Source: Kingdonia uniflora
Lineage: Eukaryota > Streptophyta > Magnoliopsida > Ranunculales > Circaeasteraceae
NCBI GenBank assembly: GCA_014058105.1
Contig: JACGCM010001497.1
Location: 496,001 to 560,000, forward strand
Direction: 5' to 3'
DNA: 64,000 nt
How positions within the stretch are numbered: the first letter of the stretch is position 1; each line of letters opens with the position of its first letter. This document shows positions 47,601-61,100 of this stretch, piece by piece. The position numbers and the translations under genes are program-made. The notes beneath the pieces were generated by a model. That model did not search any database. It had not been told where the DNA came from and worked only from the letters and a program-made list of their open reading frames with translations.

Positions 47601-48161
47601 CATCTGTAGAGTACAGTTGATATGGAGACTTTACCTGATAATGAGGCATCGACCTCTTGTCGATCGCTTGAGTCTGAGAATATAGTATTTGATAGGGAGG
47701 ATGAAGTAGGAGTTGTTCAATTTCTAGATTTCCCTGAGAAATTGGTATTCTATCTTCCAAATTCTGATATGTTTAGGGAGTTTTGTAAAGCCAAAGCTTC
47801 TATAGAGGGAAGATGGGGTATATTTAAAAAATGAGGTATGAAAAATATATGTATATGGGTGATATATATGTAAAAGATAATACCAGAATACCTGGACCTA
47901 TATGTAGGTCGAGCGTGAGGAGTTTTGTGTAAGATTAAACCTCATCTGTAAAGTTATAGTTGATATAGAGACTTTACCTGATAATGAGGCATCGACCTCT
48001 TGTCGATCACTTGAGTCATAGAATATAGTATTTGATAGGGAGGATGAAGTAGGAGTTGTTCAATTTCTAGATTTCCCTGAGAAATTGGTATTCTATCTTC
48101 TGAATTCTGATATGTTTAGGGAGTTTTGTAAAGCCAAAGCTTCTATAGAGGGAAGATGGGA
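47478..48161 (+). repeat. 342-bp tandem duplication covering the antisense start
   Basis: Copies 47478-47819 and 47820-48161. The first has ATG (47622, METLPDNEASTSC) but runs into the repeat after GRWG; the second continues into the full exon but its ATG is ATA (47964-47966). Confidence 0.9.
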
Positions 48162-51096
48162 TAATTTTGTCAAACATGCCGATTGGCAGTATAAAAGTTG
48201 TATTGTAGGATCTGGTGATGAACATTTCTTTTTGTTGGCTGATTTAGAGAAGGAGAAACTCGATAGGGAGTTAAACGAGTCAATCTCCTTGGAGTATTAT
48301 GATGGAAATGTCTAGGGCGATCTGGAAGAGTGTTTTTTGTGTTACATGTCTCAATTGGAGTATGGGTTGAGTATGCCCCATTACAATCTTGCGAAGGGGA
48401 TTATGAATATTATGGGAGCATGTCCTGTTTAGTTATACAGGAATATGTGGGTGGTAATAAATGTCTATGATTTTTTGAATATGTTCTGGGAGGAGGATGA
48501 GGTTGAAAGGAGGATATCTCCTTAAGATGTCTTGCAGTTTTATGGTATGAAAAACTATTCTACAAGTGGAGGGGCATACTTTTTTACAAGTTCGACTCAG
48601 CCTCCTTTCTTTGATCTAAATTCAGCAGGTCGAATATGGAATGATAATGTGATATAGGTGAAAGAAGAACCCATAGAATTTCTCTATAGAACTGTGAAGC
48701 AAAGAAAGTATAATAACGCATAATATTGAAATGTTAAAATCATATGTTGTTCTATTGTTGACAATGAGTTATTGATTGACAGGTCCTACATCGAAGGTAA
48801 AGAGGAAGAAGTCCCTGTTACACACTGTTGCTCAAAAAAGGACCGAGCTCGAGGCTGTGTTGATCAAACTCAACATTAGCAGAAAGAAGCAAGCTAACAG
48901 CAGGTCTGAGAAAGTTCAAAATTTTCAAGCAATGAGGCTAATGACGGGTGTTGGTGGCAACAAGAAGGGGGGAGCTGATGGAAAGAGACGTGTTATTTTT
49001 CCAAAGGCCTCTGGAGTAGATTTTACAGATGTGCTTGAATCCACTACGTCGAGCAAGTTAGCCCGGGCATTTCCAATGAAAAGGATGCTGAAGCGTGTCT
49101 CGACCTCTGGAACTACAGGAAATGGTGAGGTCGAAGGAGGGGTAAAAAAAGAAGGGTTGATTCTTCTTCCCAACTGACTGGGGTGAAGGCCTCAGAGGAC
49201 CGACTTGGTAAAAAGGACGAGTTGAAAGTGGTGGATGATAGGGCAAAGCTTACAGTTCGCAATGGTGAGGAGGAAATAAGTAAAATTGTAAGTTTGATGA
49301 TTTAAGCATATGCTAAATTTTGTATGATGATTTAAACTAACAATGTGGTCTATGCTTGTTAGATTTTTTTAGGCTGCTCGTTTGATGAAGGGGATCTACC
49401 TCGGGGCGGAGGAGGAAAATGCCGAGCTCGATAAGGGGAAGGTTGAGCTTGAGAAGAAGGTAGCTTGTTTGAAAACTGAACTGGCTAGGGAGGGGAAACG
49501 ATTAAACTCTATGAAAGTTGTGTGAGAGGTAGAGATAAGCGAGCTGACAGTAGAAGTGGGAAAGAATGAGGAGGAGGTGGTAATCCAGCGTGATAAACTT
49601 GGGCGCCACCTTCTAAAAATGGGGTACTCCAAAATTGAGGTGAATGACATTATGGCGAACACCTATGTTGAGGAGGAAGATGATGATGAGGCAGAAGAAG
49701 TCGCGGTTGGAGTCGTGGATGGGTTAGGTGGTATCTCTCCCCAAACGGTGCGAGACAACCAAAGGGATGATAATGCGCGTCCAGAGGAAGGAAACAAAAA
49801 GGTAGAGTATAATGTTTACTCTATGATTGGGTGATTATGAAGGGTTTGAAATGTTTTAATCTAATGGAACATTGTTTGTTGGATTGAATTTTGTAGGCTA
49901 AGATGTGCTTGTAAACCTTGCTGTAAAAACTTAAGGACATGCACCTCAGAATAAATGAATTGGAGAATGAGCTCGCTAAGGAGAAAGATGCATTAACGTC
50001 CCTGTTATTTTAACAAGCGAAGCTACAAGTTAGATAAGAATAAGAAATATTTGACTTGTTTGCTTCATTATTTTAGAGCAACAAAGTAATAATTTGAGCG
50101 CAGAGACAGACCAAAAACTTGCTAGCAGTTTAGGGGCAATGGAGCTCAAATGTGTATAGATAATATCAAGTGTTGAAAAAGTTAGAATATAGAGAATGTG
50201 TACCTTAGAATTGGAAGTATATGCTATTGTTTATCAAATTGAGATCATACTTCGACCTTAAGTTTAGAAGCAGTTTCACATAATAGATGTTTTAAAATAG
50301 AAATTTTGTTAGAAATAAGATGTATATATTGAGTGGGTATCCTAAAACGAACTTGATATATTATATCTATGATGTATAGGTCGAATTTGAGTCAGCTTGC
50401 TTGAGCGAGGATGAAACATGCCATTGTAACCAAGAGTTTGTGGTGAAGTTTGATAGAATGCGAGAGGCAAATACAGATAGGGAAGATCCACATGTAAAGG
50501 TATATTTCTAGTTCGCTGAGGAAACTCAAATCGTTGATGACCATACTCGAAAGATCGTGGAGAAGGATGTTGAAATTAATAAAGGGAAAAATGAGCTCGC
50601 GGAGATGAAGGAAAAGGTAGAAAAACTCATAAGCTAGAATGACGCCTTGATAGTAAATCGTATGGAGGCCGACATGGCTCGATACCGTATGCAAGCGTTG
50701 GAAATGTCAAAGAAACGAGTTATGCCATTTTGTGGCCAGTATGAAGGACCATATAACCAGTAAAACGTGTGAACAAGAGCAAACTCGAGCTGATTTAGGG
50801 AATACCAGGAGCAAACTGGAGCGGTTGAAGAATAAAATGACTGAGAAAAATAATGAGCTGAAAAAAAAGCTCGAGATAACCTATCTAACTCTAAAATTGC
50901 GATTGGGCAATTGACTGTAACTTTACCTGCTAAAGATATAGAGTTCCAATTATTGCAAAGGAAATGTGATTTATTGAATGAGAGGGTGGCACAGTTGATA
51001 ACCAATTTGGCTCAAGCCAATTCACATGTAAAAAATGCTGAGGTTGGAGAGCGCTCGAGGAAGAATAAAGTACGGCTTTACCATCTTCGGTCATGA
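47622..51096 (+). pseudogene. antisense gene, block copy 1
   Basis: Same gene as 29530-33290 (minus). Exons: about 47964-48703, 48783-49287, 49373-49801, 49897-50028, 50380-51096. Domains in order: FLDFPEKLVFYLL, FREFCKAKASIEGRW, HFFLLADLEKEKLDRELNES, NLAKGIMNIMGACPV, VLQFYGMKNY; then a basic segment (KVKRKKSLL), an acidic stretch (YVEEEDDDEAEEVA) and coiled coil. Intron positions match the other copies. The first donor is damaged (GAAAGT for GTAAGT). Stops at 48313 and 48430 among others. The last 1.1 kb of coiled coil is missing compared with copy 2, the frame abutting integrase at 51096. Confidence 0.82.
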
Positions 51097-54000
51097 GGTA
51101 ATATGATCCCTGGCCTGTGAGACCACTAATTAGGAATGGACCCTCTCAATTTTCTGCTAGTTTCCTGGCATGTGCCTCTTTTATGTGTTGAGGGATTTCT
51201 CTGAAAGCGAGATCGTTAATTTTTATAGTACGGCTTCTGACTCGCCTGTTGTACGAACTGGCTAACATATGATGATATCGACTTAGGTTGGCAATAGCGC
51301 GTTCCCTAGTCTCATCAATCCAATTAAGGTTGTAGGCTAATTCAAACTCATTTTCTTCGTCAGTTAGCTCGTGATCTCTGACTGGATGATGATATTTTGT
51401 TTGAATGACGACTTTAGTATCCCGAGGAGGAATGGGGTATAGCTGGTTGATTGATGTGGAGTGGCACGGAATGCCCATAAGAGATGAATAAGCTCTCGTA
51501 CCCAGTTTCCTTTTTCTGAGAGTAAAGCCTTTTCTTGAGTCTATCCATGATGGTTTTGTTAGTGATTTTGGCTTGGCTATTGCCTTAAGGGTAGTTGAGA
51601 TTGGATGGTGAGTAGATGATGTTGTGTTTGTTGAAAAAAGCTACAACTTTTTCTCCAACGAATTGTGGCCCATTATCGATACAAATTAGGTAGGGGCATT
51701 CAAACCGAGTAATGATGTGTTTCTAGATAAAAAAGATGACCTCTTCTTCTCTAGTTTGATTTAGTATAACTGCTTCTAGCCATTTGGTAAAATAATCTGT
51801 AGCTACGAGTAGGTATCGGCGGTTACCTGGAGAATTAGGAAATTCACCGACAAGATCGAGTGCCTATCTTTTGAATGACCAAAACACCTTGCTTGCATAT
51901 AGTTCGAGCGCAAGGGCACGTATTATTTGTCTATATTGTTGACATGTATCATATTTGCATGAGTAATCTTCTGCTTGCTTGCGCATGCCTGGCCAGAATA
52001 GTCCTTTTGTAATGGCTCTATTTACAAGTAATCGATCTGCGGCATGAGAGCCACAAGTCCCTTCGTGTAAATTGCGGAACATCTCATCTGTTTTTTTTCA
52101 TGAGAGACACTTGAGGTAAGGCCTTGTGACTAAACAGCGATATAAAAATGTATTTTAATTTGTGTAGCGCTTTGAGTTATCAATTTGTTATTGATACTCC
52201 TTTGGATCTGTTGGAAGGGGTCCTTTGCATTTATTGTCGATGCCAAGGTAAACAAGGAAAGGCTTTTGCCAATCGTCGTCCTCCTCTTTATCGCCCCCAG
52301 TGTTGATCGTGCATACCGAAATGCGATTAATACTGGCGGTTAATATCAATTAGATCTGGAGATATCTAGCTTCTGTACCCAAGACCCCAGCTAGATAAGC
52401 CAAGGAATCTGCATGTCTATTTTTACCTCGAGGATAATAATTAAGAGTTGCTTTCACGAATTGGCTCATCATATATGTAACGAGGGCTGCATATTCGATC
52501 ATCTTGTCATTCTTCTTGTATTGCTTAGAGTAATGGTGGATGATGACTAGTGAATCTGTGTAGACAGAAAGTTTAGGGATACTGAGCTTAAGTGCGAGGT
52601 CGAGTCCATGAATGAGAACTTCGTATTCAGTGACATTGTTAGAGGCTTTAAAATCTAAGCGGATTGATTTTACAATTTTATCGTTGGAAGGTGTAATTAA
52701 TACGATTCTAATTCCTGACCCTGCAGGCTCAGCTGAACTATCAATAAGAAGCCTCCACCCTTTCCTTGTAATCTATTCAGCTCGTTTGTCAAATGCTTTG
52801 GTGGGCGGATCTTCTAAAATTTCATCTTCAAGGTCTGGATCGTGCTCTTCCCACTCGGGATCTTCCACTGAAAAATTCATAAAAAAATTGGCAACGGTAT
52901 GACCCTTTTCGGAATGACATTGTTCAAACTTGATATCATGTTCTCCCAAACTAACTAACCATTGTTACACTCTCCTGAATTTTTCTTTTTTGGACAAAAC
53001 TTCCCGAAGTGGGTATTTTTTCATGACTTTGATTGAATGAGTTTGGAAGTAGTGTTTAAGTTTCTGTGAAGTGTAAATATGAGTTAGAAGGAGTTTTTCG
53101 ATTTAGAGTACCTCGTTTCTATTGGAGTGAGGACTTTGCGGATAAAGAAGGCTAGATTTTCAATTTTTCCTTCAAGTCAAATGACAACCGAACTGATAGA
53201 AGTATTTGTAACTGCTAGGTAGATGATCAGTTCCTCATTATCTACTGGGGTACTCATTATGGGAGACTTTCCCAAATAGGTTTTTAGATCCTAAAAACTA
53301 CCTCGCATTCTGATGTCCATTGGATCTCTTCATTTGGCTAAACTTTTCCTCATTTGGTATAACTGCAGAGTAGTAGGAACAGCTGATAATAGCGATTTAA
53401 AGATTTTGAAACGAATCGGTTGATAGCGGTAATCTTGTCGGCAAGTTTTTGTACGTCTTTCGTCGTCTTTGGAGATGACATGTTGAAGAGAGCTTAAATT
53501 TGATATAGATCGGCTTCAATCCCTTTCTTGAAGATAAGATGGTCGAGGAATTGATCTAAATGTACTTTAAATTGACAATTATCAGGGTTAATTTGCATCC
53601 GGTAAGATAGAAGAATGCTGAATATTGTGTTAAGATCTGTAATGTGGTTGACTGACTGTATGCTCTTGGGTAAGAAATTATCAATGTATACTTCCACAAC
53701 TTTCCCAAGATGTGCTTTGAACATAGTAGTCTTCAACCGTTGATAAGTCATGCCTACATTTTTTAGTTCGAAGAGCATGACTTTGTAGCAATAAAGTCCA
53801 CTTTCAGTGATGAAAGTGGTCTTTTCTTGATGTTCTTCCAAGAGTGGAATCTGATTGTATCCAGAAGCAACGTCCATCATAGATAAGAGTTCATGACCTT
53901 CTGTGGAATCAAGGATTTGATGAATGTTAGGAAGAGGGAAACTATCCTTTGGAGTATGTTTGTTTAGATTTATGAAATCTATACAAACTCAAACTTTTCC

Positions 54001-54600
54001 ATTCTTCCTTGGGATAACGACGATGTTAGATATCTAATCTGGATATTTGGCTTCTCGAATGAATCCTACTTTGATAAATTTATCAATCTTCATGTTAACT
54101 TCATCTCGAAGGTGAGGTGATAGTCATCGCTATTTCTATTTTACTGCCGTGGCATTGATGTTGATAGCAAATTTGTGACATGCCTTTGCCGGATCGACCT
54201 CAGGCATCACTTCGAAAGTCTGCACAAAAATATCTCGATTCAGTCGTTAGAATTGAATGAGAGCATTCTTATCGTATTGGACCAATTTGGTACCGATTAA
54301 AGTACCTCTGCTAGGTCCATCAATGTTAACGTATTCTATAGGCTCTTCTGTTAAATGCTGATCATCAAAGTGACCAGCTTTCTGTAATTGTTATACAACG
54401 TATCTGTCTGAAGTATCTAGAATGGCTGAAATAGTATTTTTGCAAGCTCAAGAAATATTTTGATAGTCCTTAATTTCATAGATATCATCATTGCGCTTGA
54501 AGCGGAGTACTTGATGATAGGTGGAAGCGATTGCTTCCATGTTATGAATCCAGCAGCGGCCCATAATCATGAGATAACGAGATTTGGTGTTAATGATAAA
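51097..54600 (-). pseudogene. Tat pol, block copy 1 (integrase to protease, read leftwards)
   Basis: On the minus strand: part of protease at 54600-54450; RT with MMDVASGYNQIPLLEEHQEK and VEVYIDNFLPKS (YIDN, second catalytic Asp lost) at 53880-53494; RNase H about 53370-52900; aRNH with SGSGIRIV near 52700; integrase 52082-51560 with FRNLHEGTCGSHAADRLLVN and ICIDNGPQFVGEK; the C-terminal part 51478-51146 with ENEFELAYNLNWIDETRERA. The DDE Glu position is Lys (SQAKITNKT). Several stops. Confidence 0.88.
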
Positions 54601-57600
54601 GAACCCATCAAACTTCTGTGTTGAACTATAAAGCAAAGTAAGTATAATAACGTATAATATTGAAATGTTAAAATCACATGTTGCTATGTTTTTTGACAAT
54701 GAGTTGTTGATTAACAGGTCCTACATCGATGGTAAAGAGGAAGAAGTCCCTGATACACACTGTTGCTCTGGAAGGGTCCGAGCTCAAGGCTGTACCGAAA
54801 GAACTCGGCATTAGTTGAAAGAAGCGAGCTAACAACAAGTCTGAGAAATTTTGAAAGTCTCAAGCAATGAGGCTAATGACGGGTGTTGATGGTAACAAGA
54901 TGGGGGGAGCTGATGGAGAGAGACATGTTGTTTTACCAAAGGCCTTTGGAGTAGATTTTTTAGATGTGCCTGAGTCCACTACGTTGAGAAAGTTGGCCCG
55001 AGCATTTCCAAAAAGAGGATGCTGAAGTTTGGCTTGACCTCTGGAACCATAGGAAGTGGTGAGGTTTAAGGAGGGGCAAAAAAGAGAAGGGTTGATCCTT
55101 TTTCCCTACTGACTGGGGCGAAGGCCTCAGAGGATCGACTTGGTAAAGAAGATGAGTTGAAAGTGGTGGAGGATAGAGCGAAGCCTGCAGTTTACAATGG
55201 GGTGGAGAAAATGAGTAAAATGGTAAGTTTGATGATTTGAGTATATGTTAAATTCTGTATGATGATTCGAACTAACAATGTGGTCGATACTTGTTGGTGT
55301 TTGTTGTGTTTATGTAGGTTGCTCGTTTGATGAAGGGGATCTACCTCGGGATGGAGGAGGAGAAAGCCAAGCTCGAGAAGGGGAAGGTTGAGCTAAAGAA
55401 GAAGGTAGTTTATTTGAAAACTAAACTAGCTAGGGAGGGGAAGCAATTAGACTCTGTGAAAGATGCGAGAGTGGTGGAGATAACCGAGCTGACAGCGAAA
55501 GCAGGAAATAATATGAAGGAGGTGGTTATCCAGTGTGATTGAATTGGGCACCACCTCCTAAAAATAGGGTACTCCAAAACTGAGGTGAATGATATTATGG
55601 CGGACACCTATGTTGAGGAGGAGGAAGATGATGAGGCGGAAGATGTCGTGGTTGGAGTCGTTGATGGGTTAGATGGTGTCTTTCCCCAAATGGTGCGAGA
55701 CAACTAAGGGGACCTCAATAAGCGTCCAGAGGAAGGGAACGAGAAGATAGAGTATAATATTGACTCTATGATTATGTGATTATGATGGAACATTATTTGT
55801 TGGATAGACTTCTGTAGGCTAAGATGTCCTTATAAACCTTGTTATAGGAACTTAAGGACATGCGCTTCAGAATAAATGAATTCGAGAATGAGCTCGCTAA
55901 GGAGAAAGACGCCTCAGCATCCTTGTTGTCTTCGCAAGCAGAACTACAGGTTTGAAAAGGGCAAGAAATATTTGACTTGTATGCTTCATTACTTTAGAGC
56001 CACAAAGTAAAAATTAAAGTGTAGAGACAGACCAAAAACTTGCTAACATTTTAGGGGTAATGGCACTCAAATGTGTATAGATAATATCAAAATATTGAAA
56101 AAGTTATAATATTGAGAATATGTAACTTGGAATTGGAATTATGTGTTATTGTTCATCAAATTGAGATCATACTTTGACCTTAAGTTTAGAAGGAGTTTCA
56201 CACAGTCGATGTTAAAAAATATAAATTTTGTTAGAAATAAGATATATGTATTGAGTGGGTGTCCTGAATCAAACTTGATATATTATATCTGTGATGTGCA
56301 GGTCGAATTGGAGTCAGCACGTTTGAGCGAAGAAGAGACACACCAATGTAATCAAGAGTTTGCGGCAGAGTTAGATAGAATAAGATAAGCAAATAAAGAT
56401 AGAGAAGATCAACATGTAAATGTACATTTTAAGTTCGTCGAGGCAACTTAAACCGTTAATGACCTTAGTCAAAAGATCGAGAAGAAGGATGCCGAAATTA
56501 GTAAAGGGCAAAAAGAGCTTGCGGAGACGAAGGAAAAGGCCGTGATACTTTAAAAGCCAGAATGACACCTTGATTATAAAGAGTAAGGAGGGCGACATGG
56601 CTCGACACCATAAACATGCATTAGAAATGTCAGAGAAAGAGTTTCGTTATTTTGTGGCCAGTCTGACGGACCAAATAACCAGTAAAGCGAATGAAAAAGA
56701 GCAGACTCAAGCTGATTTAGGGAATACTAGGGGTGAACTGGAGTGGTTGAAGAATAAAATGACTGAGAAAGATAACGAGCTGAATAAAGCTCAAGATGAC
56801 TTATCTAACTTTGAAATTGTAGTTTAGCAGTTGAGAAGTTGACTATAACTTTACCAGATAAAAATATAAAGGTCTGGTTGGTGCAAAGGAAATATGATGA
56901 GCTGAATAAGAGGGTAATACAGTTGAAAAGCGATTTGACTTAGGCCAATTTACGTGCCAAAAATGCCAAGGCTGAAGAGCGTTCGAGGAAGAATAAAGAT
57001 GATACCAGGGTCTCCAATGTTCAAGAGGGTGTAATTAGCCTATCAACTCAAATCAGAGAGTTGGAGGGAAATGTAGATCGAACTCTAGGTCACGTACATA
57101 AAGGAAATAAGTGGTTGAGGGAGTTCTAAGGTAAGTTGGATGTTGTTCTTTCCAGGGAACAAGAGTTAAAGTGGGTTATCAGAGGTAAGGAGATCTTGAT
57201 AAAGAAAAAAGAAGAACTGTTAAAGAAATCTCATGTTGGGGAAGACTTAGATTGGGAGCTCGAGGAACTTCGTGCTCAGGTGGCGGAATTGAGGGCGATG
57301 AATCAGGCTGTATTAGCTAAAGCTGATGAGACGGCGAAGCAGAACATTGAATTTATGTCCCATGCATATAGTCAAATGGAATGACAAGAAACACAGTATA
57401 AGAGGTTGATTGAGTGTCTTCAAAATGCAGGAGATATTTTTTCTAAAATGGTCATGCTGGAGGCATCGCGCTTAGAGATGTTAATGGCAGTGATTGCCTA
57501 TTTTGTTAAGAAGGTGAAAAGGCTTGAGTTAAAGAGAAATACCTTGCACGACTGTTTGTCGGATAGAGGATGTATTTGCAGAGCTAATATAGATCGAGAA

Positions 57601-57660
57601 AACTGTATGAATGCCATGAAAATTGAGTTAGGTTCTCGACCTGTTGAATTGGTAGAGTAA
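54601..57660 (+). pseudogene. antisense gene, block copy 2 (exon 1 mostly missing)
   Basis: It starts within the end of exon 1 because of the duplication boundary. Exons: to 54637, 54718-55222, 55318-55746, 55818-55949, 56302-57660. The donor GTAAGTATA at 54638 and the pair GTAAGTTTG/TATGTAG are intact; the exon 3 donor is AT instead of GT (55747). Exon 3: MKGIYLGMEEEKAKLEKGKV and YVEEEEDDEAEDV. The last exon is heptad-rich: KEEELLKKSHVGEDLDWELE, AELRAMNQAVLAKADETAKQ, YFVKKVKRLELKRNTLHDCL. Fewer stops than the other copies in the final exon. Confidence 0.82.
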
Positions 57661-58140
57661 GGTTGGATTATTGCAGCGGCTCAAGCTCGAGATTTTATGG
57701 CTGATCATTTTCCTGTTGTAGGGGAAAGCGTAGTTGATCTCCCACCAGCATAGAAGAATCCTTAGAAGTAGCTTGTAGATATAACCTGTAAAAGTATCTA
57801 TCGCAGACATATTGAGAGATAAAATCTAGTTTTACCTTTGCTTTATCTTATGTCTGGTAGTGTTCTTTGATTGAAAACTAGTATTACCTTTGTTTTAATC
57901 GCAGAGTATAATTGTATAGAGGTCGATTGAAAGCTAGTATTACCTTTGCTTAAATCTATGTAATGTAATGAGTAATGTGGGGGAAAAACTTAGAAGGTTT
58001 CATTAAATAAAATAGAATGCACACTGAATGGAGATGAAATCTCACTTTTGGAATTGAAAGAACAAGAATTTTGAAGTGGAGAAGCAAGGGATTTAATGAT
58101 AGTACCATTTCAGTCACCTAGTATTTTATGGATTTGGTAT
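57661..58140. other. spacer between the antisense gene and pol (block copy 2)
   Basis: Contains roughly one diverged unit of the 161-bp repeat that is amplified at 28500-29515. This is the 3' end of the sense pol and the 3' end of the antisense gene facing each other. Confidence 0.6.
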
Positions 58141-61100
58141 TTAAACTCCTTGCTCTGTTGAGATAATATGATCCTTGACCAGTTCAACCAATAATTAGTA
58201 ATGGACCTTCCTAACTTTCTGCCAGTTTCTCGGCATAGGCATTTTTTATGTGTTGAGTGATTTCTTTGGGGACGAGATCGTCAATTTAAAAGGTTTGGCT
58301 TCAAGCTTTTTTGTTGTTCGAGCTGGCCAGTATATGGTGATATCGACCTAGGCTGGTAATAGCGCGTTCCCTAGTTTTATCAATCCAATTCATATTGCAG
58401 GCCAGTTCGAACTCATTTTCTTCGTCTGTAAGCTCATGATCTTTGACTGGATGGTGGCATTTTGTTGGAATGACGGATTTTATGCTATAGGTAAGGAGGA
58501 ATGTGGTACAGCCAGATGATTAATGTGGGGTGGTACGGTTTGCTCATAAAACATTAGGAAGCACTCGTATCCAGTTTCCTTTTTCTGTGACTGAAGCCTT
58601 TTCTTAATTCCATCTACGTAGTTTTGTTGGTGATTTTAGCTTGGCCATTACCTTGAGGGTAGTAGGGATTGGATGGTGAGTGGACGATGTTGTGTTTATT
58701 GAGTAAGGCTACGACTTTCTCACCAATAAACTGGGGCCCATTATCGATCCGAATCAGGTGGGTACAACCAAACCGTGTAATGATGTATTCCCAGATTAAA
58801 AAGATGACCTTTTCTTCTATAGTTCGGCAGAGTGGAACTGTTTCCACCCATTTTGCATAATAATCTGTTGCTACGAGTAGGTATCATCAGTTATCTAGAG
58901 TATTATGAAATTCTTCAACGAGAGTGAGTGCCAACCATTTGAATGACCATAACACCTTGCCTACGTGTAGTTCGAGTGTAGGGGTACGAATCATATGTTC
59001 AAGTCATTAACATGTGTTACATTTACGTGAGTACTCTTCTGATTGCTTGTGCATGCCTGACTAGAATACTCCTTGTATAATTGCTCTATTAGCAAGTGAT
59101 CGACCTGCGGAATGGGGGCCACAAGTCCCTTCATATAAATCTATGAGCAATCCATCTGCTTTCTTCCTAGAGAGGCACTTGAGGTTAGTCCCCGTGACTA
59201 AATAACGATATAAAAAACTGTTTTGAACTGTGTAGTGCTTTGAGTTTTTGATCTGTTGTCGGTGCTTTTTCGGATCTCTTGGAAGGGCCCCTTTGCATTT
59301 GTTATTGGGTCCAAGATAGGCAATGAAGGGCTTTCGCCAATCGTTGTCCTCCTCTTTATCACCCCAGCATTGATCGTGCATACAGAATATCGATCGATGC
59401 TAGGGGTTGATATTACTTTGATCTGTATATATCTTGCTTCTGTACCCAAGATTCCAGCTAGATAAACCAATGAATCACCGTGTCTATTTTCACCTTGAAG
59501 AAGATAATCGAGAGTTGTTTTTGTAAACTAGCTCATCCTATCTGCAATGAGGGATGCATATTCGATTATCTTGTCATTCTTCTTGTACTATTCGGTGTAA
59601 TGGTAGACGATGAGTAGAAAATTAGTATAGACTAAAAGCTCTAAAACACCAAGCTCGAGTACAAGGTCGAGTCCATGAATGAGAGCTTCATATTCGGTGA
59701 CATTATTGGAGGCTTCAAAATCTAAGCGGATTGATTTCCTGATTATGTCGCTGGAAGGGGTAATCAATATGATTCAAATTCTTGACCCTTCGGGTCTTGC
59801 TGAGCAATCTGTAAAAAGTCTCCACTCTTTCCTTGTAACCCATTCAACTCGCTCGCCAAATACTTTGGTGGGTGGATCCTATGTTATTTCTTTTGTAAAG
59901 TCAAAATTGCGCTCCTCCCACTCGGGATCTTCCACTGGAAAATCTATGAGAAAATTGACAATAGCTGACCCTTTTCTGAATATCGTTGTTCAAACTTGAT
60001 ATCATATTCTCCCAAACTGACTTACCAGTGTTGCACTCATCTAGATAATCTTTTTTGTACAACACTTCCCAGAGTTGGTAGTTTGTCATGACTTTGGCTG
60101 AATAAGCTTAGAAGTATTGCTGAAGTTTATGTGAATTGTAAACAAGAGTTAAAAGGAGTCTCTTGATTTTAGAATACCTCGTATCCGATGGAGTGAGGGT
60201 TTTTTTTAATGAAATAGACTGGCTTTACAATCTTCCCTTCAAGTCGAATGAGAACTGAGCTGATAGAAGTATTTGTAACTGCTAGGTAGATGATCATTAT
60301 CTACCAGGGAGCTCATGATGGGAGAATTTCTTAATTAGGTTTTGAGTTCCTGAAAAGCTGCCTCGCATTCTGATGTCCATTAGATCTTTTTATTGGGTTA
60401 CACTTTTCCTCATTTGGTACAACCTTGGAGTAGTAGGAACAGTCAACGACATCGATATGAAGATTTTGAAATGAATCGGTTGATAGCAGCGATCTTGCCT
60501 ACATGTTCTTGTACGTCCTTAATTGTTGTTGGATATGGCATGTTAAGGAGAACTCAAATTTGATCTGGATTGGCCTCAATCCCCTTCTTGCTGATGAGAT
60601 AGCCGAGGAATCGGCCTGAATGTACTCCAAATTGACATTTATCTGGATTGAGTAGTATCTTGTAAGATTGAAGAATGTTGAATATTGTGGTAAGATCTGT
60701 GATGTGGTTGTTTGACTGTATACTATTACACAAGAAATCATCAATATAGACCTCCATGATTTTCCCAAGATGTGCTTTGAACATAGTAGTCATCAACCGT
60801 TGATAGGTCGCGTCTGTATTTTTTAAGTCTGAAGGGTATGACTTTGTAGCAGTAGAGTCCTCTTTCAGTGATGAAAGTGGTCTTTTCTTGATCCTCTTCC
60901 AAGTGAGGAATCTGATAGTACCCAGAAGTAGCGTCCATCATAGATAGAAGTTCATGACCTGCCATGGAATTAATTATTTAATGGATGATCGGAAGAGGAA
61001 AACTGTCCTTTGGAGTGCTTGTTTAGATCGGTGAAATCTACACAAACTTGGACCTTTCCATTCTTCTTTGGAACATCGACGATGTTAGATATCCAATCTG

